Positions 1 to 6,849 of a DNA stretch of 12,776 nt are shown in pieces. This DNA comes from Pontiella desulfatans. Lineage in GTDB: Bacteria; Verrucomicrobiota; Kiritimatiellia; Kiritimatiellales; Pontiellaceae. Numbering within the stretch: the stretch's first letter is position 1; the number at the start of each line of letters is the position of its first letter. Made by a program: the position numbers and the translations under genes. The DNA lies in assembly GCA_029287275.1 (NCBI GenBank), contig JARFRL010000249.1, positions 1-12,776 on the forward strand, given 5' to 3'. The notes under the pieces were generated by a model. The model worked only from the letters and a program-made list of their open reading frames with translations. It made no database searches and was not told where the DNA came from.

Positions 1-1
1 C

Positions 2-970
2 GAACTTCCCGAGGGCGTCTGCATCGGGTCGATTCTTGATCTGGTTGATCCCCGAATCGGAACGCTCGCGGACGATCAGAGTGGGTTCGTCGCCGCGAAC
101 ACCGCTTATTTTTCCGATGGCGCGTTCATCGAGGTGTCCAAGGACGTCGAGCTCGAGGATCCGATCCATTTGGTGTATCTCTCGGATGTCGAAGGCGCCG
201 CGTTTCACCTACGGAACTTCATCTCCGCGGGCGTCGGCTCAAAGGTGACGGTCGTCGAGGAGTATATCGGCGAAACGGAAACCACGTATTGGACCAACGC
301 CGTGACGGAGGTTTTCGTCGCGGACGGGGGCTCGGTCGATCATTTCAAGGTTCAGCGCGAGAGCGAATCCGCGTATCATTTCCAAACCCTGGAGGCCCAT
401 GTCGGCGCGGAAGCGGTGTTCAGCGATCACGCCGTCACGATTGGCGGCGCGCTCGGAAGAAACGACATACGCGGCAAGCTGACGGGCGAGGGCGGCGAAG
501 CCATTTGCAACGGGGTTTACCTGCTCAAGGACAAGCAGCTGTTCGACACGCACATCTTCATGGATCACGCCGTGCCGAAATGCAACAGCCACGAACTGTA
601 CAAAGGCATTCTGGACGACAAGGCGCGCGCGGTGTTCTGCGGGCGTATTCTCGTGCGGAAGGACGCGCAGGAAACCGACGCGATTCAGAACAACCGCAAC
701 CTGTTGCTCTCCCGCGGCGCGAAAGTGAACACGCTGCCGCAGCTCGAGATCTACGCGGACGACGTGAAATGCACGCACGGCGCGACGATCGGCGAGCTCG
801 ACGAAGAAGCGCTCTATTATCTACAAACCCGCGGCATCGACCCGAAAAAGGGGCACGCGATGCTGACCTTCGCGTTCGCGAACGAAGTGCTCGACGAGGT
901 GAAATGCAAGCCGGTGAAGGCCTATATCGAAGGGCTTGTTCACGCGTGGCTTGAGAAAGTGTCCGTATGA
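2..970 (+). CDS. sufD: Fe-S cluster assembly protein SufD (C-terminal part; 5' end outside window)
   Basis: The frame is open from the first bases, so only the last 322 residues are visible; full SufD proteins are usually about 420-450 residues. SufD pairs with SufB and the ATPase SufC in the cytosolic scaffold that assembles Fe-S clusters. The visible part has the repetitive beta-helix character of the SufB/SufD core, then the C-terminal signature KCTHGATIGELDEEALYYLQ (from about nt 767). SufB proteins have a different sequence here, so this is SufD. The His of THGAT (nt 776-778), about 63 residues from the C-terminus, probably corresponds to the E. coli SufD His360 implicated in cluster formation. 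An internal GTG at 134 could be mistaken for a start, but homology clearly continues upstream of it. The stop overlaps the sufS start (ATGA, 967-970), indicating translational coupling. sufB and sufC are presumably upstream. Confidence 0.93.
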   Translation, partial: ELPEGVCIGSILDLVDPRIGTLADDQSGFVAANTAYFSDGAFIEVSKDVELEDPIHLVYLSDVEGAAFHLRNFISAGVGSKVTVVEEYIGETETTYWTNAVTEVFVADGGSVDHFKVQRESESAYHFQTLEAHVGAEAVFSDHAVTIGGALGRNDIRGKLTGEGGEAICNGVYLLKDKQLFDTHIFMDHAVPKCNSHELYKGILDDKARAVFCGRILVRKDAQETDAIQNNRNLLLSRGAKVNTLPQLEIYADDVKCTHGATIGELDEEALYYLQTRGIDPKKGHAMLTFAFANEVLDEVKCKPVKAYIEGLVHAWLEKVSV

Positions 971-2202
971 CCAGCAACACCGCGCAATACGACGTGGTTT
1001 CAATCCGGAACGATTTTCCGATTCTCAACCGGAAGATCTTCGGGAAACCTTTGGTGTATCTAGACAACGGCGCGTCCACCCAACGGCCGACCCAGGTGAT
1101 CGACGCGGTGACGGACCTTTACGAAAACCACTACTCCAACGTGCATCGCGGGGTTCACACCTTGAGCCAGGAATCGTCGGTTTTGTACGACGACGCCCGC
1201 GTCAAAGTCCGCGGCTTCATCAACGCCGCGTGCGTGCACGAGGTGGTGTTCACGAGCGGCGCGACGGAATCGATCAACCTCGTCGCTCAGAGCTACGCGC
1301 GGCCGCGGCTCCAGAAGGGCGACGAAATTTTGATCACGCACATGGAGCATCACTCCAACATCGTGCCGTGGCAGATGGTGTGCGAGCAGACCGGCGCGGA
1401 GTTGAAGGTCGTTCCGATCTCCGACAAGGGCGAGCTTGAGATGGATCGGTTCCATGAACTGCTCTCCGAGAAAACCAAATTGGTTTCGGTGGTTCACGTT
1501 TCCAACGCGCTGGGAACGGTGAATCCGGTGAAGGAACTCATCGACGCCGCGCACGCGCTCGGCGTACCCGTTCTCGTGGATGGCGCGCAGGCCGTGCCGC
1601 ACATCCCGGTCGACGTTCAAAAACTCGGCGCGGATTTCTACGCGTTTTCCGGGCATAAGATTTACGGGCCGACGGGCGTCGGCGTCTTGTACGGAAAAGA
1701 AAAACTGCTCAACGAGATGCCGCCGTACCAAGGCGGGGGCGACATGATTCTTTCCGTCAGCTTCGAGGGCACGACCTACAATCAACTGCCGTATAAATTC
1801 GAGGCGGGCACGCCCAACATCGCGGGCGTGGTCGGACTCGGCGCCGCGATCGACTACGTTCAAAAGATCGGACTCGGCGCCATCGCCGCGCACGAACACG
1901 GGTTGCTGGTTTACGCGACCTCCAGATTGCGGCGGATCGACGGGTTGAGGATCATCGGCGAGGCCGACCAAAAAGCGGGGTTGATTTCGTTTGTGCTCGA
2001 CGCGGTTCACCCGCACGATATCGGAACGATGTTGGACGCGGAAGGCGTCGCGGTGCGCGCCGGACATCATTGCGCGCAGCCGGTCATGGAACGTTTCAAG
2101 GTTCCTGCGACGGCCCGCGCCTCGTTCGCGATGTACAACACGTTTGACGAAATCGACGTTCTGGCCGAAGCCATCGTCAAAACCATAGGAATGTTTTCAT
2201 AA
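967..2202 (+). CDS. sufS: Cysteine desulfurase SufS (group II, PLP-dependent)
   Basis: This 411-residue protein has the usual SufS length. It removes sulfur from L-cysteine, giving alanine and a protein-bound persulfide for Fe-S assembly. The class V aminotransferase fold is marked by YLDNGASTQRP near the N-terminus, MEHHSN around residue 126-131, VDGAQAVPH (204-212) and the PLP lysine in FSGHKIYGPTGVG (K231). The persulfide cysteine lies in RAGHHCAQP (C369). The RxGHHC context and short active-site loop mark a group II SufS rather than an IscS, and such enzymes depend on a partner such as SufU or SufE; sufU is the next gene. The ATG at 967 overlaps the sufD stop by 4 nt, with a purine-rich GAGAAAG just upstream. 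The stop TAA (2200-2202) shares its last base with the sufU ATG. All key residues are present. Confidence 0.96.
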   Translation: MTSNTAQYDVVSIRNDFPILNRKIFGKPLVYLDNGASTQRPTQVIDAVTDLYENHYSNVHRGVHTLSQESSVLYDDARVKVRGFINAACVHEVVFTSGATESINLVAQSYARPRLQKGDEILITHMEHHSNIVPWQMVCEQTGAELKVVPISDKGELEMDRFHELLSEKTKLVSVVHVSNALGTVNPVKELIDAAHALGVPVLVDGAQAVPHIPVDVQKLGADFYAFSGHKIYGPTGVGVLYGKEKLLNEMPPYQGGGDMILSVSFEGTTYNQLPYKFEAGTPNIAGVVGLGAAIDYVQKIGLGAIAAHEHGLLVYATSRLRRIDGLRIIGEADQKAGLISFVLDAVHPHDIGTMLDAEGVAVRAGHHCAQPVMERFKVPATARASFAMYNTFDEIDVLAEAIVKTIGMFS

Positions 2203-2651
2203 TGGAAAACCTCAGAGAGCTTTATCAGGAGGTCATTCTCGACCACAACAAGAACCCGCGCAACTTCCGCAAGATGGAAGATCCCGACGGCTTCGCGCAT
2301 GGCAACAATCCGTTGTGCGGCGACCAGATCGATATCTATCTGAAGATCAAGGACGGCTTGGTTGAAGACGTTTCCTTCGACGGAGCGGGCTGCGCGATCT
2401 GCACCTCGTCCGCGTCGATGATGACCATGGCGCTGAAGGGAAAAACCGAGGCCGACGCGGAGGCGCTGTTCAACAGCTTTCATCACGCGCTCACCGAGGA
2501 CGCGGCGTATCCCGACGATGTGCCGCTCGGCAAGTTGGCGGTGTTGACGGGCGTGAAGGATTATCCCGTCCGCGTCAAATGCGCGACGCTCGCTTGGCAC
2601 ACCTTCGACGCCGCGCTGAAAAAAATTCAAGGCGAAGTCTCCACCGAATAA
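2202..2651 (+). CDS. sufU: SufU sulfur-transfer protein / U-type scaffold
   Basis: This 149-residue cytosolic U-type protein follows sufS directly (TAATG overlap). The zinc/sulfur-acceptor residues are all visible: NPLCGD (C39, D41), GAGCAICTSSASMM (C64, with an extra C67) and VKCATLAW (C127). This spacing and the length, with the inserted segment between the second and third ligand, match SufU of the Bacillus type rather than IscU, which is shorter and has an LPPVK-type motif. Known SufU proteins are Zn-containing and take the persulfide from SufS; in that work the Cys, Asp, Cys and Cys are zinc ligands. I infer that this protein is the SufS partner here and that no SufE is needed, since none is seen in the window. 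It could also have some scaffold role. The downstream gap to the DUF59 gene is 39 nt and shows no terminator. Confidence 0.94.
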   Translation: MENLRELYQEVILDHNKNPRNFRKMEDPDGFAHGNNPLCGDQIDIYLKIKDGLVEDVSFDGAGCAICTSSASMMTMALKGKTEADAEALFNSFHHALTEDAAYPDDVPLGKLAVLTGVKDYPVRVKCATLAWHTFDAALKKIQGEVSTE

Positions 2652-2690
2652 CAAACCATCACGTCTCACACGCACCACGGATCAATCATT

Positions 2691-3041
2691 ATGTTTGGAA
2701 AAACGAAAAAAGAACGCTTCCCGCTCGAGGAAAAGAACCCCGACCTTCACAAGCAGGTCGTCCGCTCGTTGCGCATGGTTTTCGACCCGGAAATTCCGGT
2801 CAATGTCTACGACCTCGGCCTGATCTACAATCTGGATATCGACGAGGACAACAAGGTCTACGTGCGCATCACGCTCACCGCGCCGAACTGTCCGGAGGCC
2901 GAACGTATTCCGGGAAACATTCAAAAAGCCGTCAAAGAAACCGAAGGCGTTTCCGACGCGGACGTCGAGCTGGTGTTCGATCCTCCGTGGACGCGCGACA
3001 ACATGTCCACCGCCGCGCTTCTCGCGTTGGGTTTAATTTAA
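2691..3041 (+). CDS. sufT: SufT-like DUF59/MIP18-family Fe-S maturation protein
   Basis: This is a 116-residue single-domain DUF59 (MIP18/FSCA) protein. After a charged N-terminal stretch of about 20 residues it has DPEIPVNVYDLGLIY (about 32-46), then TAPNCPEAE with the conserved cysteine (C67), and VFDPPWTRDNMS near the C-terminus. These are the hallmarks of the SUF-associated DUF59 branch (SufT, related to PaaD and eukaryotic CIA2/MIP18), whose members help mature Fe-S proteins under high cluster demand. The mechanism is not settled for the family. Its position between sufU and the Mrp-type carrier supports a role in Fe-S assembly or delivery. The ATG at 2691 has only a weak upstream GGA and lies 39 nt after sufU. 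The downstream gap is 15 nt, so it is very likely in the same operon. The next gene starts with another copy of the same domain. Confidence 0.9.
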   Translation: MFGKTKKERFPLEEKNPDLHKQVVRSLRMVFDPEIPVNVYDLGLIYNLDIDEDNKVYVRITLTAPNCPEAERIPGNIQKAVKETEGVSDADVELVFDPPWTRDNMSTAALLALGLI

Positions 3042-3056
3042 AAGATTGGATTTCTA

Positions 3057-4406
3057 ATGGTTACTGAACAGCAAGTGCTCGCGGAACTGAGCAAAATCAT
3101 CGACCCCGACTTTCAACGCGACATCGTGTCGTTGGGATTCATTCAAGACATGGTAATTGATGGAGGCGCGGTTTCGTTCACGATCGAGCTGACCACGCCG
3201 GCGTGTCCGTTGAGTCCGGTTTTCCAGAAACAGGCGATCGACCTCGTGGGCGATCTGCCCGGCGTGGACAAGGTGTTGCCGACCATGACCGCCCGCAAGC
3301 GCGAGGGGCGCCAAATGTCCGCGGAGGATAGCGGGCTCAAAGACGTGAAATACATCCTCGCGGTCAGCTCCTGCAAGGGCGGCGTGGGCAAGTCGACCGT
3401 CGCGGCCCTGTTGGCCAAGACGCTCGGTTCCCGCGGCGCGAAGGTCGGTTTGTTGGACGCCGACATCTACGGCCCGTCCGTGCCCACGCTGTTCAATCTG
3501 CATCAACCCGGCGTGCGCGCCACGGCGGATAACAAATTCATCCCGCACGAGGTGGATGGCATCAAGCTGATGTCGTTCGGCTTTTTGATGGGCGACGGGC
3601 CGGCGGTGATCCGCGGGCCGATGGTCGCGCAGTACATGACGCAGCTGTTGCATGGAACCCTGTGGGACGAGCTGGATTATCTCGTCATCGACATGCCTCC
3701 GGGAACCGGCGACGTTCAGTTGACCATTTCCCAGGCCGTTCAGATCGACGCGTCGGTGATCGTGACCACGCCGCACCAGCTTTCGCTGACCGACGTGCGC
3801 AAAGGCATCATGATGTTCGACAAGGTGAACGTGCCCGTGTTGGGCGTCGTGGAGAACATGGCCTATTTCATGTGTGATGGTTGCGACAAAAAGCATTACA
3901 TCTTCGGCGAGTCGGGCGGCAAGGAACTGGAAGAGCGCTTCGGGATTGAAACCATCGCGGAGCTACCGATCACCGGAAACCTGAGCGGGTCGCTGGACGC
4001 GCTCGCGGAGAGCGGCATCGCCAACGAAACCACGGACGTCATCATCCGCGCGCTCGGCAAAAAACTGTTGGATAAGCAGGACCGGCCGAAGATCGATTTC
4101 GACGCGAAGACGATCACGCTCACCTGGTCGGACGGCGAGACCTCGACCGTTTCCAACGCGGCGTTGCGCCGCGCCTGTTCCTGCGCGTTATGCGTGGACG
4201 AAATGACGCGTAAACCCTTGCTCGATCCGGCGTCGGTACCAGTGGATATCCATCCGGACAAAGTGGGCGTCATCGGGAACTACGCGATCATGGTGGACTG
4301 GTCCGACGGCCATAACACCGGCTTCTTCCCGTACTCCGTCATCAAGGAACTCGCGAATAAAGTCGCGGGCGGTTGCGGCGCGGAAAGCTGCGGCTGCAAG
4401 TCCTAG
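3057..4406 (+). CDS. mrp: Mrp/ApbC P-loop Fe-S carrier with DUF59 and DUF971 domains (HCF101-like)
   Basis: This is a 449-residue cytosolic protein with three domains. Residues about 1-80 are a DUF59 domain (DPDFQRDIVSLGFIQ; C50 in TTPACP). Residues about 97-340 are the Mrp/NBP35 ATPase: deviant Walker A SSCKGGVGKST (104-114), DADIYGPSVPT (134-144), IDMPPGTGDVQ (211-221) and the cluster-binding CxxC in FMCDGCDKKHYIFG (C273, C276). Residues about 345-435 are DUF971: LTWSDG, LRRACSCALCVDE (C374, C376, C379), GNYAIMVDWSDGHNTGF. The C-terminus is a short Cys-rich tail (C440, C445, C447). Mrp/ApbC proteins bind a [4Fe-4S] cluster as a dimer and pass it to apo-targets. This domain order is that of plant HCF101. 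It sits 15 nt after the sufT-like gene and closes the SUF cluster. Most short bacterial Mrp proteins end after the ATPase domain. Confidence 0.95.
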   Translation: MVTEQQVLAELSKIIDPDFQRDIVSLGFIQDMVIDGGAVSFTIELTTPACPLSPVFQKQAIDLVGDLPGVDKVLPTMTARKREGRQMSAEDSGLKDVKYILAVSSCKGGVGKSTVAALLAKTLGSRGAKVGLLDADIYGPSVPTLFNLHQPGVRATADNKFIPHEVDGIKLMSFGFLMGDGPAVIRGPMVAQYMTQLLHGTLWDELDYLVIDMPPGTGDVQLTISQAVQIDASVIVTTPHQLSLTDVRKGIMMFDKVNVPVLGVVENMAYFMCDGCDKKHYIFGESGGKELEERFGIETIAELPITGNLSGSLDALAESGIANETTDVIIRALGKKLLDKQDRPKIDFDAKTITLTWSDGETSTVSNAALRRACSCALCVDEMTRKPLLDPASVPVDIHPDKVGVIGNYAIMVDWSDGHNTGFFPYSVIKELANKVAGGCGAESCGCKS

Positions 4407-4485
4407 GGACTCCCCGCGATTCGGAGTTTACTTCTCGCGGCTCGAGGAGTATTCACTCGTCATAGTCACGAAAAAAGGGTGGGGC

Positions 4486-6021
4486 ATGAACGAGGAAAAC
4501 CAAGAAGTCATCGAGTTGCGTCACCTCCATATCGAGGATTACGTCAGTCTGCGAAGTTCCATGGACAAGGCCTACGAGCGAACCGGACTGGGTTCGTGGA
4601 CGGAGGGAGACATTCGCCGACTGCTCGAGATTTTTCCCGAAGGGCAACTGTGCATCACGCTCGATGGCAAGGTGGTGGCCAGCGCCCTGGCCCTGATCAT
4701 CAAGTACTCGGACTTCGGCGACGACCACACCTACGACGAGATCCACGGCGACCACACGTTCAGCACGCATGATCCGGAAGGGGACGTGCTCTATGGAATC
4801 GACGTGTTCGTGCATCCCGAATATCGCGGCATGCGATTGGGACGTCGATTGTACGAAGGCCGCAAGGAACTCTGTGAAAACATGAACCTCCGGGCGATCA
4901 TGGCCGGCGGTCGCATCCCGAATTATAAAAACCACGCGGCGACCATGAGCCCGCGGGTCTACATCGAAAAAGTGCAGGGCAAGGAAATCCACGACCCCAC
5001 GCTTTCGTTCCAGTTGTCCAACGGATTCCACGTCCGCAAAGTGTTGAAAAACTATCTCGAGGGCGACGTGGAAAGTCGGGAGTACGCGACGCTGCTCGAA
5101 TGGAACAATATTTACTACCAGCCCGACCCCAAAGTGTTGAACATGGAGCGCACCGAGGTGCGCGTCGGACTCGTGCAGTGGCAAATGCGGCCTTTCGCCA
5201 GCGTGGACAAGCTCATGGAGCAGGCCGAATATTTCGTCGACGCGGTCTCGGACTACAAAGCGGACTTCGTGTTGTTCCCCGAGTTTTTCAACGCGCCGCT
5301 CATGTCGCCCCACAATCATCTGCCCGAGGCCAAGGCGATCCGCGAGCTGGCGGGATTCACCGATCGCGTGCGGGATCGGTTCGCCGAGCTCGCGGTTTCC
5401 TACAACGTGAACATCATCACGGGTAGCATGCCGCAAGTGGCGGAAGACGGCCGTTTGCTGAACGTTTCGTTTCTCTGCCGCCGCGACGGCACCTATGACC
5501 ACTTTCATAAAATCCACCCGACGCCTTCGGAGGTGGAGGCGTGGGGCATGTCGGGCGGCGACCGCGTCCAGGCGTTCGAGACCGATTGCGGAACGATCGG
5601 CATTCTGATCTGCTACGACGTCGAGTTCCCCGAGGTGTGCCGCCTTCTGGCCGATCAGGGCATGGGGATTCTTTTCGTGCCTTTCTTGACCGACACGCAA
5701 AACGGCTACATGCGCGTGCGGCACTGCGCGCAGGCGCGCGCCATCGAAAACGAGTGCTACGTCGTCATCGCCGGCGCGGTCGGCAATCTGCCGAACGTGA
5801 ACAACATGGACATTCAATACGCGCAGTCCGCCATTTTCACGCCCTCGGATTTCTCCTTCCCGACCAACACCGTTAAAACCGAAGCGACGCCGAACACCGA
5901 AATGGTGTTGATCGCGGACGTCAATTTGGATCTGCTCAAAGAACTACACTCCCGCGGCAGCGTCCGGAATCTGAAGGATCGCCGTTCCGATCTTTACGGA
6001 ATCACGCGGTATAAAGACTGA
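4486..6021 (+). CDS. GNAT acetyltransferase-nitrilase fusion (class 12 / RimI-like nitrilase)
   Basis: This 511-residue cytosolic protein has two domains. Residues about 8-190 are a GNAT (RimI-like) acetyltransferase with an acetyl-CoA pyrophosphate loop at HPEYRGMRLGRRLYE (110-124). Residues about 224-500 are a carbon-nitrogen hydrolase. Its Glu-Lys-Cys triad is visible: E266 in VLFPEFFNAP, K342 in FHKIHPTPSE and C376 in ILICYDVEFPE. This order matches the nitrilase-superfamily branch 12 (nitrilase_Rim1-like), whose substrates are not known. A hydrolase that releases an amine from an amide, paired with an acyltransferase, could remodel an acyl-amine compound, but that is inference. The ATG at 4486 has a G-rich GGGTGGGG just upstream. 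The 79-nt gap after mrp contains no evident terminator, so read-through from the SUF operon is possible. No signal peptide or membrane segment is seen. Confidence 0.92.
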   Translation: MNEENQEVIELRHLHIEDYVSLRSSMDKAYERTGLGSWTEGDIRRLLEIFPEGQLCITLDGKVVASALALIIKYSDFGDDHTYDEIHGDHTFSTHDPEGDVLYGIDVFVHPEYRGMRLGRRLYEGRKELCENMNLRAIMAGGRIPNYKNHAATMSPRVYIEKVQGKEIHDPTLSFQLSNGFHVRKVLKNYLEGDVESREYATLLEWNNIYYQPDPKVLNMERTEVRVGLVQWQMRPFASVDKLMEQAEYFVDAVSDYKADFVLFPEFFNAPLMSPHNHLPEAKAIRELAGFTDRVRDRFAELAVSYNVNIITGSMPQVAEDGRLLNVSFLCRRDGTYDHFHKIHPTPSEVEAWGMSGGDRVQAFETDCGTIGILICYDVEFPEVCRLLADQGMGILFVPFLTDTQNGYMRVRHCAQARAIENECYVVIAGAVGNLPNVNNMDIQYAQSAIFTPSDFSFPTNTVKTEATPNTEMVLIADVNLDLLKELHSRGSVRNLKDRRSDLYGITRYKD

Positions 6022-6084
6022 TTTGGGCCGAATCGGCACTTCCAACCATTCGAAGTTTTCACTACCGTGCTTCGGATGGATTTG

Positions 6085-6849
6085 ATGACTAAACTTGAAA
6101 AACGCTTCGGCTCGTGGGCGATCCCCAACCTCGCCGTCTATCTCATCGCGATCCAGCTCATCGGCGTGGTGATGTTGATGGCCAATCGGGCGGATTACGC
6201 CGACCTCATTCTTCATGGCAGCTCGGTGATCGACCGCGGGCAATGGTGGCGGCTGTTGTCGTTCATGATGTTGCCGCGGACCATGAGTCCGTTGTGGCTT
6301 TTCTTCGCGTTCTACATCTTTTACATGATCGGAAACGCGCTGGAACAACAATGGGGAACGTTCCGTTTCAACCTGTTTGTCGTAACGGGGTATCTGTTGA
6401 CCGTTTTGATGGCGTTCATCAACCCGGGCGTAATCATCACCAACACCTATTTTCTGGGATGCGTTTTCCTCGCCTTCGCGACGTTGTTTCCCAACGTGGA
6501 GTTTCGCCTGTTCTTCATTCTGCCGGTCAAGGTGAAGTGGCTCGGGTGGCTTACGGCGGCCGCGTACGTGCTCAGCCTCTTTTCCGCCGACGTGGGGAGT
6601 CGCCTCGGCGTGGCCGCCGCGCTCATCAACTACGGACTCTTTTTCGGCAAGGACTTCATCCGCGGCCTTAAATCGGGTCAACGGAGGAAAGCGTTCGTCG
6701 CGGAGAACCGCGCGGCGGAATCGGCGGTTCGGCATGAATGCGCGGCGTGCGGGGTGACGGATGTAAGCGACGCGGGCGCGCACTTTCGGTATTGTTCGAC
6801 CTGTGGAAAATGTTTTTGCGAGGAACATATCAGCAACCACGAGCATTGA
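6085..6849 (+). CDS. Rhomboid-like membrane protein lacking catalytic Ser/His, with C-terminal zinc ribbon
   Basis: The chosen start gives 254 residues beginning MTKLEKRFGSWAIPN, a typical opening for this group. A GTG at 6067 and an ATG at 6076 in the same frame would add 6 or 3 residues. Several hydrophobic segments span about 14-35, 65-85, 95-115, 119-150 and 155-190. GQWWRLLSFMMLP (52-64) and YMIGNALEQQWGTFRFNLFV (80-99) match the L1-loop and TM2-TM3 region of rhomboids. Where an active rhomboid has GxSG, this protein reads YFLGCVFL (122-129), and no TM6 catalytic His is seen, so it looks like a pseudoprotease. The C-terminus has a zinc-ribbon-like array: C219-x2-C222 and C237-x2-C240, then C243, C245 and His248/252/254. 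Its stop overlaps the mlaE ATG (TGATG), suggesting a link to lipid transport. Function is unknown. Confidence 0.78.
   Translation: MTKLEKRFGSWAIPNLAVYLIAIQLIGVVMLMANRADYADLILHGSSVIDRGQWWRLLSFMMLPRTMSPLWLFFAFYIFYMIGNALEQQWGTFRFNLFVVTGYLLTVLMAFINPGVIITNTYFLGCVFLAFATLFPNVEFRLFFILPVKVKWLGWLTAAAYVLSLFSADVGSRLGVAAALINYGLFFGKDFIRGLKSGQRRKAFVAENRAAESAVRHECAACGVTDVSDAGAHFRYCSTCGKCFCEEHISNHEH

Noticed and set aside
134..136. GTG at 134 as the start of sufD
   Set aside because: SufD-like sequence continues upstream in the same frame to the window edge, so the gene is truncated by the window, not started here.
289..954. A 221-residue forward frame inside sufD
   Set aside because: It is a frame shift of sufD, very Arg-rich, and overlaps the coding SufD frame fully.
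1060..2070. A 336-residue open frame on the minus strand
   Set aside because: It is antisense to sufS, which has all its active-site residues, and shows no motif of its own.
3054..3896. A 280-residue open frame on the minus strand
   Set aside because: It is antisense to the Mrp gene and compositionally odd (His/Arg/Gln-rich), with no domain seen.
4407..4485. Terminator or riboswitch between mrp and the GNAT-nitrilase gene
   Set aside because: Only a 5-bp ACTCC/GGAGT repeat is seen, with no T-tract and no recognisable riboswitch core.
4453..5817. A 454-residue open frame on the minus strand
   Set aside because: It lies wholly over the GNAT-nitrilase gene, which has clear catalytic motifs. 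The antisense protein is His/Arg/Val-rich with no recognisable domain, as expected from GC-rich codon bias.
6738..6848. Upstream extension of mlaE to an earlier ATG
   Set aside because: It would overlap the end of the rhomboid-like gene, including its zinc ribbon, by over 100 nt and add a non-conserved Arg/Cys segment. The ATG at 6849 gives a TGATG overlap and begins just before the STAS domain.
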